Origin: Amycolatopsis thermophila | GTDB taxonomy: Bacteria > Actinomycetota > Actinomycetes > Mycobacteriales > Pseudonocardiaceae | NCBI RefSeq assembly: GCF_030814215.1 | Contig: NZ_JAUSUT010000001.1 | Coordinates: 4,836,001 to 4,900,000, forward strand | DNA length: 64,000 nt | Reading direction: 5' to 3' | Part shown: positions 53,201 through 62,282 of the stretch, piece by piece | Position numbering within the stretch: position 1 is the first letter of the stretch | Layout: each line of letters opens with the position of its first letter | Notes under the pieces: generated by a model | What the model was told of the DNA's origin: nothing | What the model saw: only the letters and a program-made list of their open reading frames with translations | Databases searched by the model: none | Translations under genes and position numbers: made by a program

Positions 53201-54719
53201 GGACCAGGCGGAGAGCGCGGAGTCGGCGGCGCGCGCGGCGCTGGAGGCACTCGACCCGGACGTGCGGGAGCGCGCGGCGCGCCTGCTGGAGACCCCGGAC
53301 GGCTCGGACGCGGCGACGCGCGCCGCGGCACTGGCGCGGGCGGGACGCACGGTGTCGGCGCTGGAGGCCGAGCACACCGAGGCGATCGGTCTCGTCGCGA
53401 CGTGCAAGGCCGAGCTGGACCAGCTGCCGAGGCAGAACGCGTCGCCGGAGGTCCGGCCGCGCGACGTCGAGCACGGCCGCGAGCTGATCGAGGAAGCGGC
53501 GGAGGAGGCGTCCGCGGCCGCCCGGGCCCTGGAGGAAGCCCAGGCGCGGCGGGCCGAGGCCGAACGCACGCTGGAGTCGGCGACCGCGTCCGCGGCCGGG
53601 TTCAAGATGCTCGCCGAGTCGCTGGCGCACCTGGCGCCCGAGGGCGAACCGGAGACGGTGTTCGACGGCGACATCGACGCCGCGCAAGCCCGCTACCGCA
53701 AGCTGAACACGACGCTGACCGACGCCGAGGCCGCGGTGGACAGCGCCGAGAAGCGGGTCCGCGCGGCGGCGGACGCCCTGGCCCAGTACGCGACCGACAA
53801 GCGGTTCGAGAAGCTGAGCAGCCCGGTGCGGCAGCAGATCGTGTCGGTGCGCCGGGACAGCCTGCCCGCGCACGCGCGGGAGTGGACGGCCGCGCTCAAG
53901 CCGCGGCTGCGCACGCTGACCGACGACCTGGCGCAGATCGACCGGCACCGGTCGGGGATCGTCGCGCGGTTGCAGGGCATGGTCGAGGGTGCGCTGCGGA
54001 TGCTGCGGTCGGCGCAGCGGCTGTCCCGCCTGCCGGAGGGGCTGGGTGGCTGGTCGGGGCAGGAGTTCCTGCGCATCCGGTTCGGCGATCCGGAGGAGCC
54101 GCAGCTGTCCGAGGCGCTGGGACAGGTCGTGGACGAGGCGGCGGCCGGCAGGACCAGCGACGGTCGCGACGTGAAGCGGGACGGGATGTCGCTGGTGCTG
54201 CGCGGCGTGCGGGCGGCGGTGCCCAAGGGGTTCCGGGTGGACATCCTCAAACCGGACTCGGTGCTGCGGACCGAGCGGCAGCGGGTGTCGGAGATCCGGG
54301 ACGTGTTCTCCGGCGGGCAGCAGCTCACCGCGGCGATCATCCTGTACTGCACCCTGGCGGCGCTGCGGGCGAACAACCGCGGCATGGTGCGCAACCGGCA
54401 CTCCGGGGTCTTGTTCCTGGACAACCCGATCGGCCGCGCGTCCGCCGGGTACCTGCTGGAGTTGCAGCGGGTGGTCGCGGAGGCGCTCGGCGTGCAACTG
54501 ATCTACACGACGGGCCTCTTCGACGCCGGCGCGCTGTCGGAGTTCCCGTTGATCGTCCGCCTGCGCAACGACGCGGACCTGCGCGCCGGCCGCAAGTACC
54601 TCTCGGTCGACGCCACGATCCGCAACCACCTGGATGACCTGGGCGAACCGGACGGCACGGCGCGCATCTCGGCCACCCGGCTGTTCACCAAGCCCGGCGA
54701 GCAGGCGGAGAGCGCCTGA
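50277..54719 (+). CDS. MukB/JetC-like SMC ATPase with atypical Walker motifs
   Basis: A 1480-residue SMC-type ATPase, close in size to E. coli MukB (1486). Residues 1-280 form the N-terminal head lobe with the P-loop LENGGGKSV (Lys71, Ser72); the usual first Gly of GxxxxGKS is Leu. Two very long Ala/Glu/Arg-rich coiled coils (about 285-640 and 760-1230) flank a hinge-like globular domain (about 645-755: ALPEVQSALDVLEAAGI, RDLPHLLGGVLINDP, VVLPVGTTEA). The C-terminal head has the ABC signature FSGGQQLT (Ser1345) and Walker B VLFLDNPIGRAS (Asp1382), where the catalytic Glu is Asn1383. The GTG start follows GGGGAGA. It probably works with the two upstream products in DNA loop extrusion or plasmid/phage restriction; no JetD gene is downstream. 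Confidence 0.85.
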   Translation: MYELSRVRLHSVGPAGARYQNVVLDFSGVGPLVKAPAQDALFTAGIHTADGSLPRRPSPASVLFLENGGGKSVLIKLIFSVMLPGRRQVVGTTSTRVLEKFVAAKDVAHVVLEWQHTETGQRVITGKVSEWRGHVVSNDPANLVDSWYCFRPTASLGLESLPFTDDGRLLTMSGFAEQLERAHKAEPELELFTTRRHHEWTERLDALGLDTELFRYQRAMNAGEGEAADAFAFTSDEAFVEFLLRAVIHEDDPRDLAEVVQTYAHNLGQRGELMSERDFVAGALELLTPLTEEESLAAASRKLAAAAREEARALAGSVLARHDLEADRLDGIKSYVDETRDAEKLAEGDHRRRTAVVTELRRLVGELRLADATAEKKRLDEELREARAAAAAWRETGTVLAHVNAAQKAAGIRKLVGDREQSAKPALEAKNAAATALARGLLALAREAEAQARAAESRAETARSAAAAAQDQRDEATATAAGQRAELGQLTRRIDEVRSQVQQAVREGLLTDGTQVAAAAQEARTRGENAVTELAARESELEAVAEDHAQAQAALHTAQQRAATARSRSEHAAGELAKAHRRSDSLAAHPRLLELLGGDSVQLETDTPALLTRLREARAAAEREQTALRMEESVDERALAALGNGGLLPALPEVQSALDVLEAAGITARSGWRYLSTMDAAGRERVLRDLPHLLGGVLINDPAQLDRARQALATAKLLPSVVLPVGTTEAVRAEGTAPGVEFLVPPNPAMYDEDAADTERQAIAARHARRQKQLEALASAINDDAALEWKLTTWREDYPAGALATLAEEAEAAATELSEAEAAATAQERAVADLAARRARLRETIPALRAEARAGEERARKLGELAQRVALIPQWTESAERAQEAVARAEAEAEQAATRAARLREEAAEEQRTADGHRRTVTHARAELAEVPGGGSVSEDEPVPAEPVDALRRTFAAASDAYARVEVGSDLRAELDQAESAESAARAALEALDPDVRERAARLLETPDGSDAATRAAALARAGRTVSALEAEHTEAIGLVATCKAELDQLPRQNASPEVRPRDVEHGRELIEEAAEEASAAARALEEAQARRAEAERTLESATASAAGFKMLAESLAHLAPEGEPETVFDGDIDAAQARYRKLNTTLTDAEAAVDSAEKRVRAAADALAQYATDKRFEKLSSPVRQQIVSVRRDSLPAHAREWTAALKPRLRTLTDDLAQIDRHRSGIVARLQGMVEGALRMLRSAQRLSRLPEGLGGWSGQEFLRIRFGDPEEPQLSEALGQVVDEAAAGRTSDGRDVKRDGMSLVLRGVRAAVPKGFRVDILKPDSVLRTERQRVSEIRDVFSGGQQLTAAIILYCTLAALRANNRGMVRNRHSGVLFLDNPIGRASAGYLLELQRVVAEALGVQLIYTTGLFDAGALSEFPLIVRLRNDADLRAGRKYLSVDATIRNHLDDLGEPDGTARISATRLFTKPGEQAESA

Positions 54720-54744
54720 CGCCGGTCCCGGTTCCCCAGGCGGG

Positions 54745-55230
54745 TCAGCCGCGGACGGCCGCCTGGTACGCGGCCAGCTCGCCGGGGTCGTCGATGCTGC
54801 CGTGGTGGTGGAACTGCGCCCACCGGCCGTTCTCGTAGCGGAAGTACCGGCTGGTGCGGATCCGCAGCGGCACCTCACGGCCGTCGACCACGTACGAGCC
54901 GGTCTCCCGCCCGGCGAACAACGCGTGGCCCTCGCCGGCGTACTCCACGATGTCGCCGAACGTCACCGTCACCCTTGCCGGCCCGTGGAAGACCTTGTCG
55001 TACAGCGCGGTGATCTCCGGGCCGCCACGCAGGATGCCGCCCAGGGGGTTGTTGAGCTGGGCCAGCGCGTCGCCGGTCCAGACCTGCGCGAACACGTCCA
55101 GATCGCGCTGGTTGAAGGCGAAGTAGAAGGTTTCCAGCGCGGCCAGCGCGCCTTCGGCGCCGGGTGTGGCGGCCGCGTCCAGCCGGTTGCGCGAGTCCGG
55201 GCCGAAGGTGCTCTCGAGGCGTCGGGTCAT
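54745..55230 (-). CDS. SnoaL/NTF2-like protein
   Basis: A 161-residue single-domain protein of the NTF2/SnoaL fold: LAALETFYFAFNQRDLDVFAQVWTGDALAQL at the N-terminus is the typical helix with aromatic residues, and later strands include VTFGDIVEYAGEG, LRIRTSRYFRYENGRWAQFHHHGSIDDP. Such proteins act as small-molecule isomerases, hydrolases or binding proteins; no substrate can be named. It is divergent from an ArsR-type regulator, whose candidate operator lies just beyond its start. Expression is probably controlled by that regulator. Confidence 0.8.
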   Translation of the reverse strand: MTRRLESTFGPDSRNRLDAAATPGAEGALAALETFYFAFNQRDLDVFAQVWTGDALAQLNNPLGGILRGGPEITALYDKVFHGPARVTVTFGDIVEYAGEGHALFAGRETGSYVVDGREVPLRIRTSRYFRYENGRWAQFHHHGSIDDPGELAAYQAAVRG

Positions 55231-55251
55231 GTCCGCTCCTGCCGTCTAGAA

Positions 55252-55297
55252 TGTTCGATGGAGGTCGACCAGATGAGTGTACGACAATCATCGAACA
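55252..55297. promoter_or_regulatory. Candidate operator with 9-bp inverted repeat
   Basis: TGTTCGATG (55252-55260) and CATCGAACA (55289-55297) are perfect reverse complements separated by 28 bp. They flank the start of the ArsR-type gene and lie 22 bp from the start of the divergent SnoaL-like gene, a good position for autoregulation of both. Confidence 0.5.
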
Positions 55298-55620
55298 GTG
55301 CGCGAGCGCGCGGGCTGACCCACGTCCACCCCAGGGACGTCTCGCTGCAGGACGCGCTCACCGCCGTCGCGGATCCGGTGCGCCGCGCGATCCTGCGCGA
55401 GCTGGCGGAACTGCCGGACTGGACCAAGGCGTGCGGCACCTTCGACCTGCCGGTCACCAAGGCCACGCGCAGCCACCACTTCGCCGTGCTGCGCGCGGCC
55501 GGCCTGATCGAGCAGCGCGACGAGGGGCCGCGCCGCCTCAACCGGCTGCGCCGCCCGGAGTTCGACGACGCCTTCCCCGGCCTGCTGGACCTGGTGCTGG
55601 CTAATCCTTCCGGCCGTTGA
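55273..55620 (+). CDS. ArsR-family winged-helix regulator
   Basis: A 115-residue helix-turn-helix protein: VSLQDALTAVADPVRRAILRELAELPDW is the usual ArsR N-terminal helix pair, followed by recognition-helix sequence PVTKATRSHHFAVLRAAGLIEQRDEG. Metal-binding cysteines typical of ArsR/SmtB are absent (only one Cys, in KACGTFD), so it is more like the non-metal subgroup. ATG 55273 is preferred because GGAGGT at 55260-55265 is well spaced; an ATG at 55258 is in frame. Its 3' end overlaps the convergent LysE-type gene by 20 bp. Confidence 0.85.
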   Translation: MSVRQSSNSARARGLTHVHPRDVSLQDALTAVADPVRRAILRELAELPDWTKACGTFDLPVTKATRSHHFAVLRAAGLIEQRDEGPRRLNRLRRPEFDDAFPGLLDLVLANPSGR

Positions 55621-56245
55621 GCGCGAGGCCCGCGCCGAGGCCGATCATCACCAGCCCGCCGGTGCCGCCGATCAGTTCGAGCCGCCTCGGCGAGCGGGCG
55701 AACCAGGCGCGCGCGGTGCCGGCGACCAGCGCCCACGCGCTGTCGGAGAACACCGCGATCGCCGGCAGCGCGATGCCCAGCAGCATGATCTGCACCGGCA
55801 CGCTCCCGGCCGCGTCGTCGACGAACTGCGGCAGCACCGCGGCCAGGAACACGATCGACTTCGGGTTGGCGAAGCCGACCACGAACCCGTCCCGCAGCAC
55901 GGTGAGCGTGCGCCCGCGGGTGGCCGGCACCGCGCTCGCCAGCGCCTCGGACAGCTTGCGGCGGTGCCGGACGGCCTGGACACCCAGGTAGACCAGGTAC
56001 GCGGCGCCGGCCAGCTTGATCACCGTGAACACCGTCGCCGACGTGCGCACGATCGCGCCCATCCCGAACGCCACCGCCACGACCTGCGCGTACACCCCCG
56101 CCGCGTTGCCGAGCACCGTGATCAGCGCGTCCCGCCGCCCGACGGTCAGCGCGCGGCTCACGGTGAACAGCACGCTCGGACCGGGGACGACCACCATCAC
56201 GAACACCAGGGCGGCGAAGGCCGCGAAGTGGCTGGGCGACACCAT
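55601..56245 (-). CDS. LysE/RhtB-family exporter
   Basis: A 214-residue inner-membrane amino-acid or metabolite exporter. The N-terminus SHFAAFAALVFVMVVVPGPSVLFTVSRALTVG carries the family Pro-Gly-Pro motif. About six hydrophobic segments follow, with LVYLGVQAVRHRRK and VGFANPKSIVFLAAVLPQF typical of the family. It could export a compound sensed by the neighbouring ArsR-type regulator, but the genes are convergent and overlap at their ends. ATG 56245 was chosen; upstream in-frame GTG is possible. Confidence 0.9.
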   Translation of the reverse strand: MVSPSHFAAFAALVFVMVVVPGPSVLFTVSRALTVGRRDALITVLGNAAGVYAQVVAVAFGMGAIVRTSATVFTVIKLAGAAYLVYLGVQAVRHRRKLSEALASAVPATRGRTLTVLRDGFVVGFANPKSIVFLAAVLPQFVDDAAGSVPVQIMLLGIALPAIAVFSDSAWALVAGTARAWFARSPRRLELIGGTGGLVMIGLGAGLALNGRKD

Positions 56246-56320
56246 CACCCGAGCGTATCGCTGCCGCCGGCCGGGTGACGAACGGTTTAACCGCAGGTCG
56301 AACGGGTTACCGTGAGAGGG

Positions 56321-56824
56321 ATGAGTGGATACCCGCCCACCGAGACCACCGAGCCCGACTACCGCCGGTTGTGGGCCGGCGGGGTGGCGACGGCCGTCGT
56401 CGCCGCGCTGGTGGTCGTGGTCGGGTTGCTGATCGCGCGCGGCCTGTTCGGGGCCGAGGTCCTGGCGCCGAAGGGCAACGGCATCTGGGGCAACGCCAAC
56501 ACCGTCACCTACGCGCTGTGCGCCGCCGCCGCGGCGCTGCTGGCCACCGGCCTGATGCACCTGCTCAGCCTGGCCACGCCCGCCCCCGGCCAGTTCTTCG
56601 GCTGGATCATGGTGCTGATCACCGCGATCGCGATCGTGCTGCCGTTGACGCTGTCGGTGCGGCTGGAGGCCAAGATCGCCACGGCGCTGATCAACCTCGC
56701 CATCGGCGCGATGATCACCATGCTCATCAACACCATGGCGGGCGCGGCCCGGCGCCGCCGCCGCGGCCGCGACGCCACGCAGCCCACCGCCAGGTGGGAC
56801 AACGGGCCGCCGTACTACTCCTGA
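56321..56824 (+). CDS. Four-helix membrane protein, DUF6069-like
   Basis: A 167-residue membrane protein with four predicted helices (about residues 19-42, 62-85, 92-112, 117-140), a conserved-looking loop APKGNGIWGNANTVTYAL after the first helix and a basic tail (RRRRRGRD). The pattern matches the actinobacterial DUF6069 group; the function is unknown. The ATG at 56321 has GAGAGGG just upstream; a GTG three codons earlier is possible. Confidence 0.7.
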   Translation: MSGYPPTETTEPDYRRLWAGGVATAVVAALVVVVGLLIARGLFGAEVLAPKGNGIWGNANTVTYALCAAAAALLATGLMHLLSLATPAPGQFFGWIMVLITAIAIVLPLTLSVRLEAKIATALINLAIGAMITMLINTMAGAARRRRRGRDATQPTARWDNGPPYYS

Positions 56825-56855
56825 AACCGTCGGTGCCCGGTGGTACAACCGCCGG

Positions 56856-58022
56856 GTGAGCAGGAAACTGGGGAACGACCAGCGCCGCGCCCGGATGGTC
56901 GCGCGGCACCACCTCGCCGGGCAGGCGGACGGCCCCGAACAGGTCGCCGCGAGCCTCGTCGCGCTGCACGCCACCGATCCGGCCACCGTCCACCTCGCGG
57001 TGCTCGCCCGTTCCGCCGCGGGCACCGACGACGTCGAGCGCGCCCTCTATGACGACCGGTCCCTGGTGCGGATGCTCGGCATGCGCCGGACCATGTTCGT
57101 CGTGCCCGCGGCGCTCGTGCCGGTCGTCCAGGCGGCCTGCGCCGACGACATCGCGCGACGGCAGCGCAAGCTCCTGCTCCAGCACCTGGGCACCGCCGGC
57201 CTCGAGGGCGACCTCGATGCCTGGCTCGCCGAGGTCGAGGAGGGCGCCTACGCCGCCCTCCGGGCCGGCGAACCCGCCTTCGCCCAGCAGATCGCCGACG
57301 GCGAACCGCGCCTGCGCACCGAGATCGTCATGGCGGAGGGCAAGCCGTACGAGGCGCGCGGCTACATCACCAACCGCGTGCTGTTCCTGCTCGCCGCGCA
57401 GGGGCGCATCGTGCGCGGCCGCCCCCGCGGCACCTGGCTGTCCACCCAGTACGCCTGGTCCACCGCCGAAACGTGGCTGCCCGGGCTCGAACCGCTCGAC
57501 GCCGACACCGCCCGGGCCGAGCTGGCCAGGCGCTGGCTGTCCGCCTTCGGGCCGGCCCCGGTGGCCGACCTCAAGTGGTGGACCGGCTGGACCGCCGGCC
57601 AGGTGAAGAAGGCGCTCGCCGCGATCGGCCCGGCCGAGGTCGACCTGGACGGCGGCCCGGGCATCGCGCTGCCCGGCGACGACGAGCCGGTCCCCGAGCC
57701 GGAGCCGGCCGCCGCGCTGCTCCCGGCGCTCGACCCGACGCCGATGGGGTGGCAGGAGCGCGGCTGGTTCCTGGGCGAGCACCAGCCGCTGCTGTTCGAC
57801 CGGACCGGCAACATCGGCCCGACCGTGTGGTGGGCGGGCCGCGTGGTCGGCGGGTGGGCGCAGCGCCCCGGCGGGGAGATCGCGATCCGTCTGCTCGAGG
57901 ACATCGGCGCGGACGCCACCGCCGCGGTGGAGGCGGCCGCGGACCGGTTGCACGGCCGCCTCGGCGGGCTGACCGTCATACCGAAATTCCGGACGTCCGT
58001 CGAGCGAGATCTGTCATCTTGA
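56856..58022 (+). CDS. Winged-helix DNA-binding protein, HTH_42/AlkZ-like
   Basis: A 388-residue protein of the HTH_42 superfamily, which includes the DNA interstrand-crosslink glycosylases AlkZ and AlkX and many related proteins. Signatures are the N-terminal RMVARHHLAG-Q-ADGPEQVAASLVALHATDPATVHLA, the RMLGMRRTMFVVP segment, and C-terminal TVWWAGRVVGGWAQRPGG. The characteristic catalytic Q-hydrophobic-Q or Q-hydrophobic-D pair is not clearly visible, so a repair role is possible but not shown. It starts at a GTG and precedes the gap operon. Confidence 0.8.
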   Translation: MSRKLGNDQRRARMVARHHLAGQADGPEQVAASLVALHATDPATVHLAVLARSAAGTDDVERALYDDRSLVRMLGMRRTMFVVPAALVPVVQAACADDIARRQRKLLLQHLGTAGLEGDLDAWLAEVEEGAYAALRAGEPAFAQQIADGEPRLRTEIVMAEGKPYEARGYITNRVLFLLAAQGRIVRGRPRGTWLSTQYAWSTAETWLPGLEPLDADTARAELARRWLSAFGPAPVADLKWWTGWTAGQVKKALAAIGPAEVDLDGGPGIALPGDDEPVPEPEPAAALLPALDPTPMGWQERGWFLGEHQPLLFDRTGNIGPTVWWAGRVVGGWAQRPGGEIAIRLLEDIGADATAAVEAAADRLHGRLGGLTVIPKFRTSVERDLSS

Positions 58023-58034
58023 TCGTCCTCTTGA

Positions 58035-59174
<1,140 letters not shown>

Positions 59175-59178
59175 GGCC

Positions 59179-60387
59179 ATGGCAGTCAAGACTCTCGAAG
59201 ACCTGCTGGCCGAGGGTGTCTCCGGGCGGCGCGTTCTGGTCCGGTCGGACCTGAACGTGCCGCTCGACGGCTCGGTCATCACCGATGACGGCCGGGTGCG
59301 GGCCGCGCTGCCGACCATCAAGCGCCTGGCCGACGCCGGCGCGAAGGTGGTCGTCGCGGCCCACCTCGGCCGCCCCAAGGGCACGCCCGAGGCCAAGTAC
59401 TCGCTGCGGCCGGTCGCCGACCGGCTCGGCGAGCTGCTCGGCACGCCGGTCCGCCTGGCCGGCGACGTCGTCGGCGAGCAGGCCCGCGCGGTCGTCGCCG
59501 ACCTGGCCGACGGTGCCGTCGCCCTGCTGGAGAACGTGCGGTTCGACCCGCGCGAGACGAGCAAGGTCGCCGACGAGCGGGCCGGGCTGGCCCGCGACCT
59601 CGCCGCACTGACCGGCGAGGGCGGCGCCTTCGTGTCGGACGGCTTCGGCGTGGTGCACCGCAAGCAGGCCTCGGTCTACGACGTGGCCCGCGTGCTGCCC
59701 GCCTACGCGGGCGGCCTGGTGCTCGCCGAGCTGGACGTGCTGAGCAGGCTGACCGGCGACCCGCAGCGGCCGTACGTGGTCGTGCTCGGCGGGTCGAAGG
59801 TGTCGGACAAGCTGGCGGTGATCGAGGCGCTGCTGCCGAAGGTCGACCGCCTGCTCATCGGCGGCGGCATGGCCTTCACGTTCCTGGCCGCGCAGGGCCA
59901 CGGCGTCGGTGCCTCCCTGCTCGAGCAGGACTACGTGGAGACCGCGCGCAAGCTGCTGGCCGAGCACGCCGACAAGATCGTCGTGCCGACCGACGTCGTG
60001 GTGGCGGACTCCTTCGCCGCCGACGCGGCCACCGACACCGTCGCGGCCGAGGCGATCCCGGCCGGCTGGATGGGCCTGGACATCGGCCCGCGCACCACCG
60101 AGCACTTCGCGGCCGAGGTCGCCGCGGCGAAGACGGTGTTCTGGAACGGCCCGGCCGGCGTGTTCGAGATGGCCCCGTTCGCGGCCGGCACCAAGGGCGT
60201 CGCGCAGGCGATCGCCGATTCCGGCGCGTTCAGCGTGGTCGGCGGCGGCGACTCGGCGGCCGCGGTGCGCGTGCTGGGTCTGCCGGAGGAGAAGTTCTCG
60301 CACATCTCGACCGGTGGCGGCGCCTCCCTGGAGTACCTCGAGGGCAAGGAGCTGCCGGGCGTCGCGGTGCTGGAAGGTGGTGCCTGA
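59179..60387 (+). CDS. pgk: Phosphoglycerate kinase
   Basis: A 402-residue glycolytic kinase making ATP from 1,3-bisphosphoglycerate. The N-domain has [27 protein letters not shown] and AAHLGRPKG; the C-domain has [13 protein letters not shown] and the nucleotide loop [11 protein letters not shown]. It begins 4 nt after gap, and its stop overlaps the tpiA start (TGATG). Confidence 0.98.
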   Translation: MAVKTLEDLLAEGVSGRRVLVRSDLNVPLDGSVITDDGRVRAALPTIKRLADAGAKVVVAAHLGRPKGTPEAKYSLRPVADRLGELLGTPVRLAGDVVGEQARAVVADLADGAVALLENVRFDPRETSKVADERAGLARDLAALTGEGGAFVSDGFGVVHRKQASVYDVARVLPAYAGGLVLAELDVLSRLTGDPQRPYVVVLGGSKVSDKLAVIEALLPKVDRLLIGGGMAFTFLAAQGHGVGASLLEQDYVETARKLLAEHADKIVVPTDVVVADSFAADAATDTVAAEAIPAGWMGLDIGPRTTEHFAAEVAAAKTVFWNGPAGVFEMAPFAAGTKGVAQAIADSGAFSVVGGGDSAAAVRVLGLPEEKFSHISTGGGASLEYLEGKELPGVAVLEGGA

Positions 60388-61172
60388 TGGCGCGCAAACC
60401 GTTGATCGCCGGCAACTGGAAGATGAACCTCAACCACCTCGAGGCCATCGCCCTGGTGCAGAAGATCGCCTTCTCGCTGCCGGAGAAGTACTACGCCAAG
60501 GTCGACGTCGCGGTGCTCCCGCCGTTCACCGACATCCGCAGCGTCCAGACCCTGGTCGACGGGGACAAGCTGCTGCTGACCTACGGCGCGCAGGACCTCT
60601 CGCCGCACGACTCCGGTGCCTACACCGGTGACGTGTCGGGGCCGATGCTCGCCAAGCTCGGGTGCTCCTACGTCACCGTCGGGCACTCCGAGCGGCGCGA
60701 ATACCACCACGAGGACGACGAGCTGGTCAGCAAGAAGGTCCGCGCGGCGCTCAAGCACGGCATCAAGCCGATCCTCTGCGTGGGCGAGAAGCTCGAGGTG
60801 CGCGAGGCCGGCAACCACGTGGACCACTGCTTCGACCAGCTGATCGCGGGGCTGAAGGGCCTCAAGGCCGAGCAGGTCAAGGACGTCGTCGTGGCGTACG
60901 AGCCGGTGTGGGCCATCGGCACCGGCAAGGTCGCGACCGCGACCGACGCCGAGGAGGTCGGCAAGGCGCTGCGCGCGGCGCTGGCCGACAAGTACGGCGC
61001 CGAGGTCGCCGACGAGGTGCGGGTGCTCTACGGCGGGTCGGTCAAGTCGGGCAACATCGCCGAGCTCGTCGCGTGCGACAACATCGACGGCGCGCTGGTC
61101 GGCGGGGCGAGCCTGCAGGCCGACGAGTTCACCAAGCTCTGTGCGCTGGCTGCCGGTGGGCCGCTGCCGTAA
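60387..61172 (+). CDS. tpiA: Triosephosphate isomerase
   Basis: A 261-residue TIM barrel. GNWKMNLNH at the N-terminus holds the catalytic Lys, [16 protein letters not shown] the catalytic His, and [24 protein letters not shown] the catalytic Glu and flexible loop. YGGSVKSGN binds phosphate. It is coupled to pgk by one base of overlap. Confidence 0.98.
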   Translation: MARKPLIAGNWKMNLNHLEAIALVQKIAFSLPEKYYAKVDVAVLPPFTDIRSVQTLVDGDKLLLTYGAQDLSPHDSGAYTGDVSGPMLAKLGCSYVTVGHSERREYHHEDDELVSKKVRAALKHGIKPILCVGEKLEVREAGNHVDHCFDQLIAGLKGLKAEQVKDVVVAYEPVWAIGTGKVATATDAEEVGKALRAALADKYGAEVADEVRVLYGGSVKSGNIAELVACDNIDGALVGGASLQADEFTKLCALAAGGPLP

Positions 61173-61189
61173 GCGGGGGGTCGGCGGGT

Positions 61190-61195
61190 AGTCTG
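61190..61195 (+). promoter_or_regulatory. Putative secG -10 box
   Basis: TAGTCT lies 52 nt before the secG ATG, in the 74-bp gap after tpiA. Confidence 0.45.
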
Positions 61196-61246
61196 GCAAC
61201 CTCAGACCGTCACACGATCAGGCAACCCCGAAGACCAGAGGATGAG

Positions 61247-61477
61247 ATGAAGCTTTTCCTGCAGATCCTGCTGATCGCCTCCAGCCTGCTGCTGGTGATC
61301 GCCGTGCTGCTGCACCGTGGGCGCGGCGGCGGGTTGTCCTCGCTGTTCGGGGGTGGGATGCAGTCGAGCCTGTCCGGGTCGAGCGTGGCCGAGAAGAACC
61401 TCGACCGCATCACCCTGCTGCTCGGCGCCATCTGGCTGATCAGCATCGTGGGCCTGGGCCTGCTGCTGAAGGTGTGA
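61247..61477 (+). CDS. secG: Preprotein translocase subunit SecG
   Basis: A 76-residue membrane protein with two transmembrane helices (about 3-21 and 53-73). Between them is the conserved RGRGGGLSSLFGGGMQSSLSGSSVAEKNLDRIT loop. SecG joins SecYE and supports SecA-driven export. The ATG at 61247 was chosen; an overlapping out-of-frame ATG at 61242 precedes it. Position after gap-pgk-tpiA is standard. Confidence 0.95.
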   Translation: MKLFLQILLIASSLLLVIAVLLHRGRGGGLSSLFGGGMQSSLSGSSVAEKNLDRITLLLGAIWLISIVGLGLLLKV

Positions 61478-61539
61478 CGGACACTGAACGCACGGGCGTG
61501 CCTATGGGGGGTGCGCCGCCTGGAACACTGTGAGGATTC

Positions 61540-61881
61540 ATGGTTGGCGGTAACGCAATCAGAGGCACCAGGGTCGGTGCCGGTCCGTCCGGCGAGTCGG
61601 AGCGCGGCGAGGCCGCTCCCCGCCGCCGGGTGTCGTACTGGTGTGCCAACGGGCACGAGTCCAAGCCGTCGTTCGCCGTGGACGCGGAGATCCCGGAGGA
61701 GTGGGACTGCCCCCGCTGCGGCCTCCCCGCCGGGCAGGACGAGAAGAACCCGCCGGCCGCACCACGGACCGAGCCGTACAAGACCCACCTGGCGTACGTG
61801 AAGGAACGACGCAGCGACGCCGACGGCGAGGCCATCCTCGCGGAGGCGCTCGAGCGCCTGCGTCAGCGTCGTCAGATCTGA
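61540..61881 (+). CDS. rbpA: RNA polymerase-binding protein RbpA
   Basis: A 113-residue actinobacteria-specific transcription activator that binds the principal sigma factor and stabilises open complexes. The core has C-x3-H and C-x2-C (YWCANGHES ... WDCPRCGLPAGQD), the basic linker EKNPPAAPRTEPYKTHL and the sigma-interacting C-terminal helix (ERRSDADGEAILAEALERLRQRR). The ATG at 61540 follows GAGG. A terminator follows directly. Confidence 0.95.
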   Translation: MVGGNAIRGTRVGAGPSGESERGEAAPRRRVSYWCANGHESKPSFAVDAEIPEEWDCPRCGLPAGQDEKNPPAAPRTEPYKTHLAYVKERRSDADGEAILAEALERLRQRRQI

Positions 61882-61897
61882 GGAAGCGCTTTCCCGG

Positions 61898-61937
61898 AAA
61901 ACCCGCTCCACCGGTGCGACCCGGTGGGGCGGGTTTT
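61898..61937 (+). terminator. Rho-independent terminator after rbpA
   Basis: AAAACCCGC, then CCACCGG, pair with CCGGTGG and GCGGGTTTT around the loop TGCGAC, ending in TTTT at 61934-61937. Confidence 0.92.
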
Positions 61938-62282
61938 CGGCATGTCCGGGACCCGAACGCGCAGACGAGCCAGGGCGTGTCTGACAAACGTTTCGGCTGG
62001 TTGTTGGGACGCGGCTGGTCGTGTCGCGGTTTGGGCGCATCTGCACGCCACCAACATCACCCCCACAGGGGCTGGCTCGAACTACGCGGACCTTCGGAGC
62101 GAGCCGCCTGACCATGCGATCGGCCGTTCCCGGCCAGGCTGGGGACGCACCGATGTTCCCGCACCTCATGCGGCATCTGCACCTCGGTCGCCGCGGACGC
62201 GGCCGAGCCCGGACCCGGCCTGACCGGGTCCGCGGCGTCAAGGACCACTCATCACCTGGACCAAGGCATCGTCAGACACGCC
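61938..62282. other. Gene-free stretch holding an IS remnant
   Basis: Between the rbpA terminator and the convergent histidine kinase gene. Apart from about 30 bp at the left end, it consists of the IS5-like remnant described below. Confidence 0.75.

Noticed and set aside
54720-55230. Possible jetD gene after the SMC gene
   Set aside because: The only gene here is a 161-residue SnoaL/NTF2-like protein on the opposite strand; no Toprim or large winged-helix protein is encoded within several kilobases on either side.
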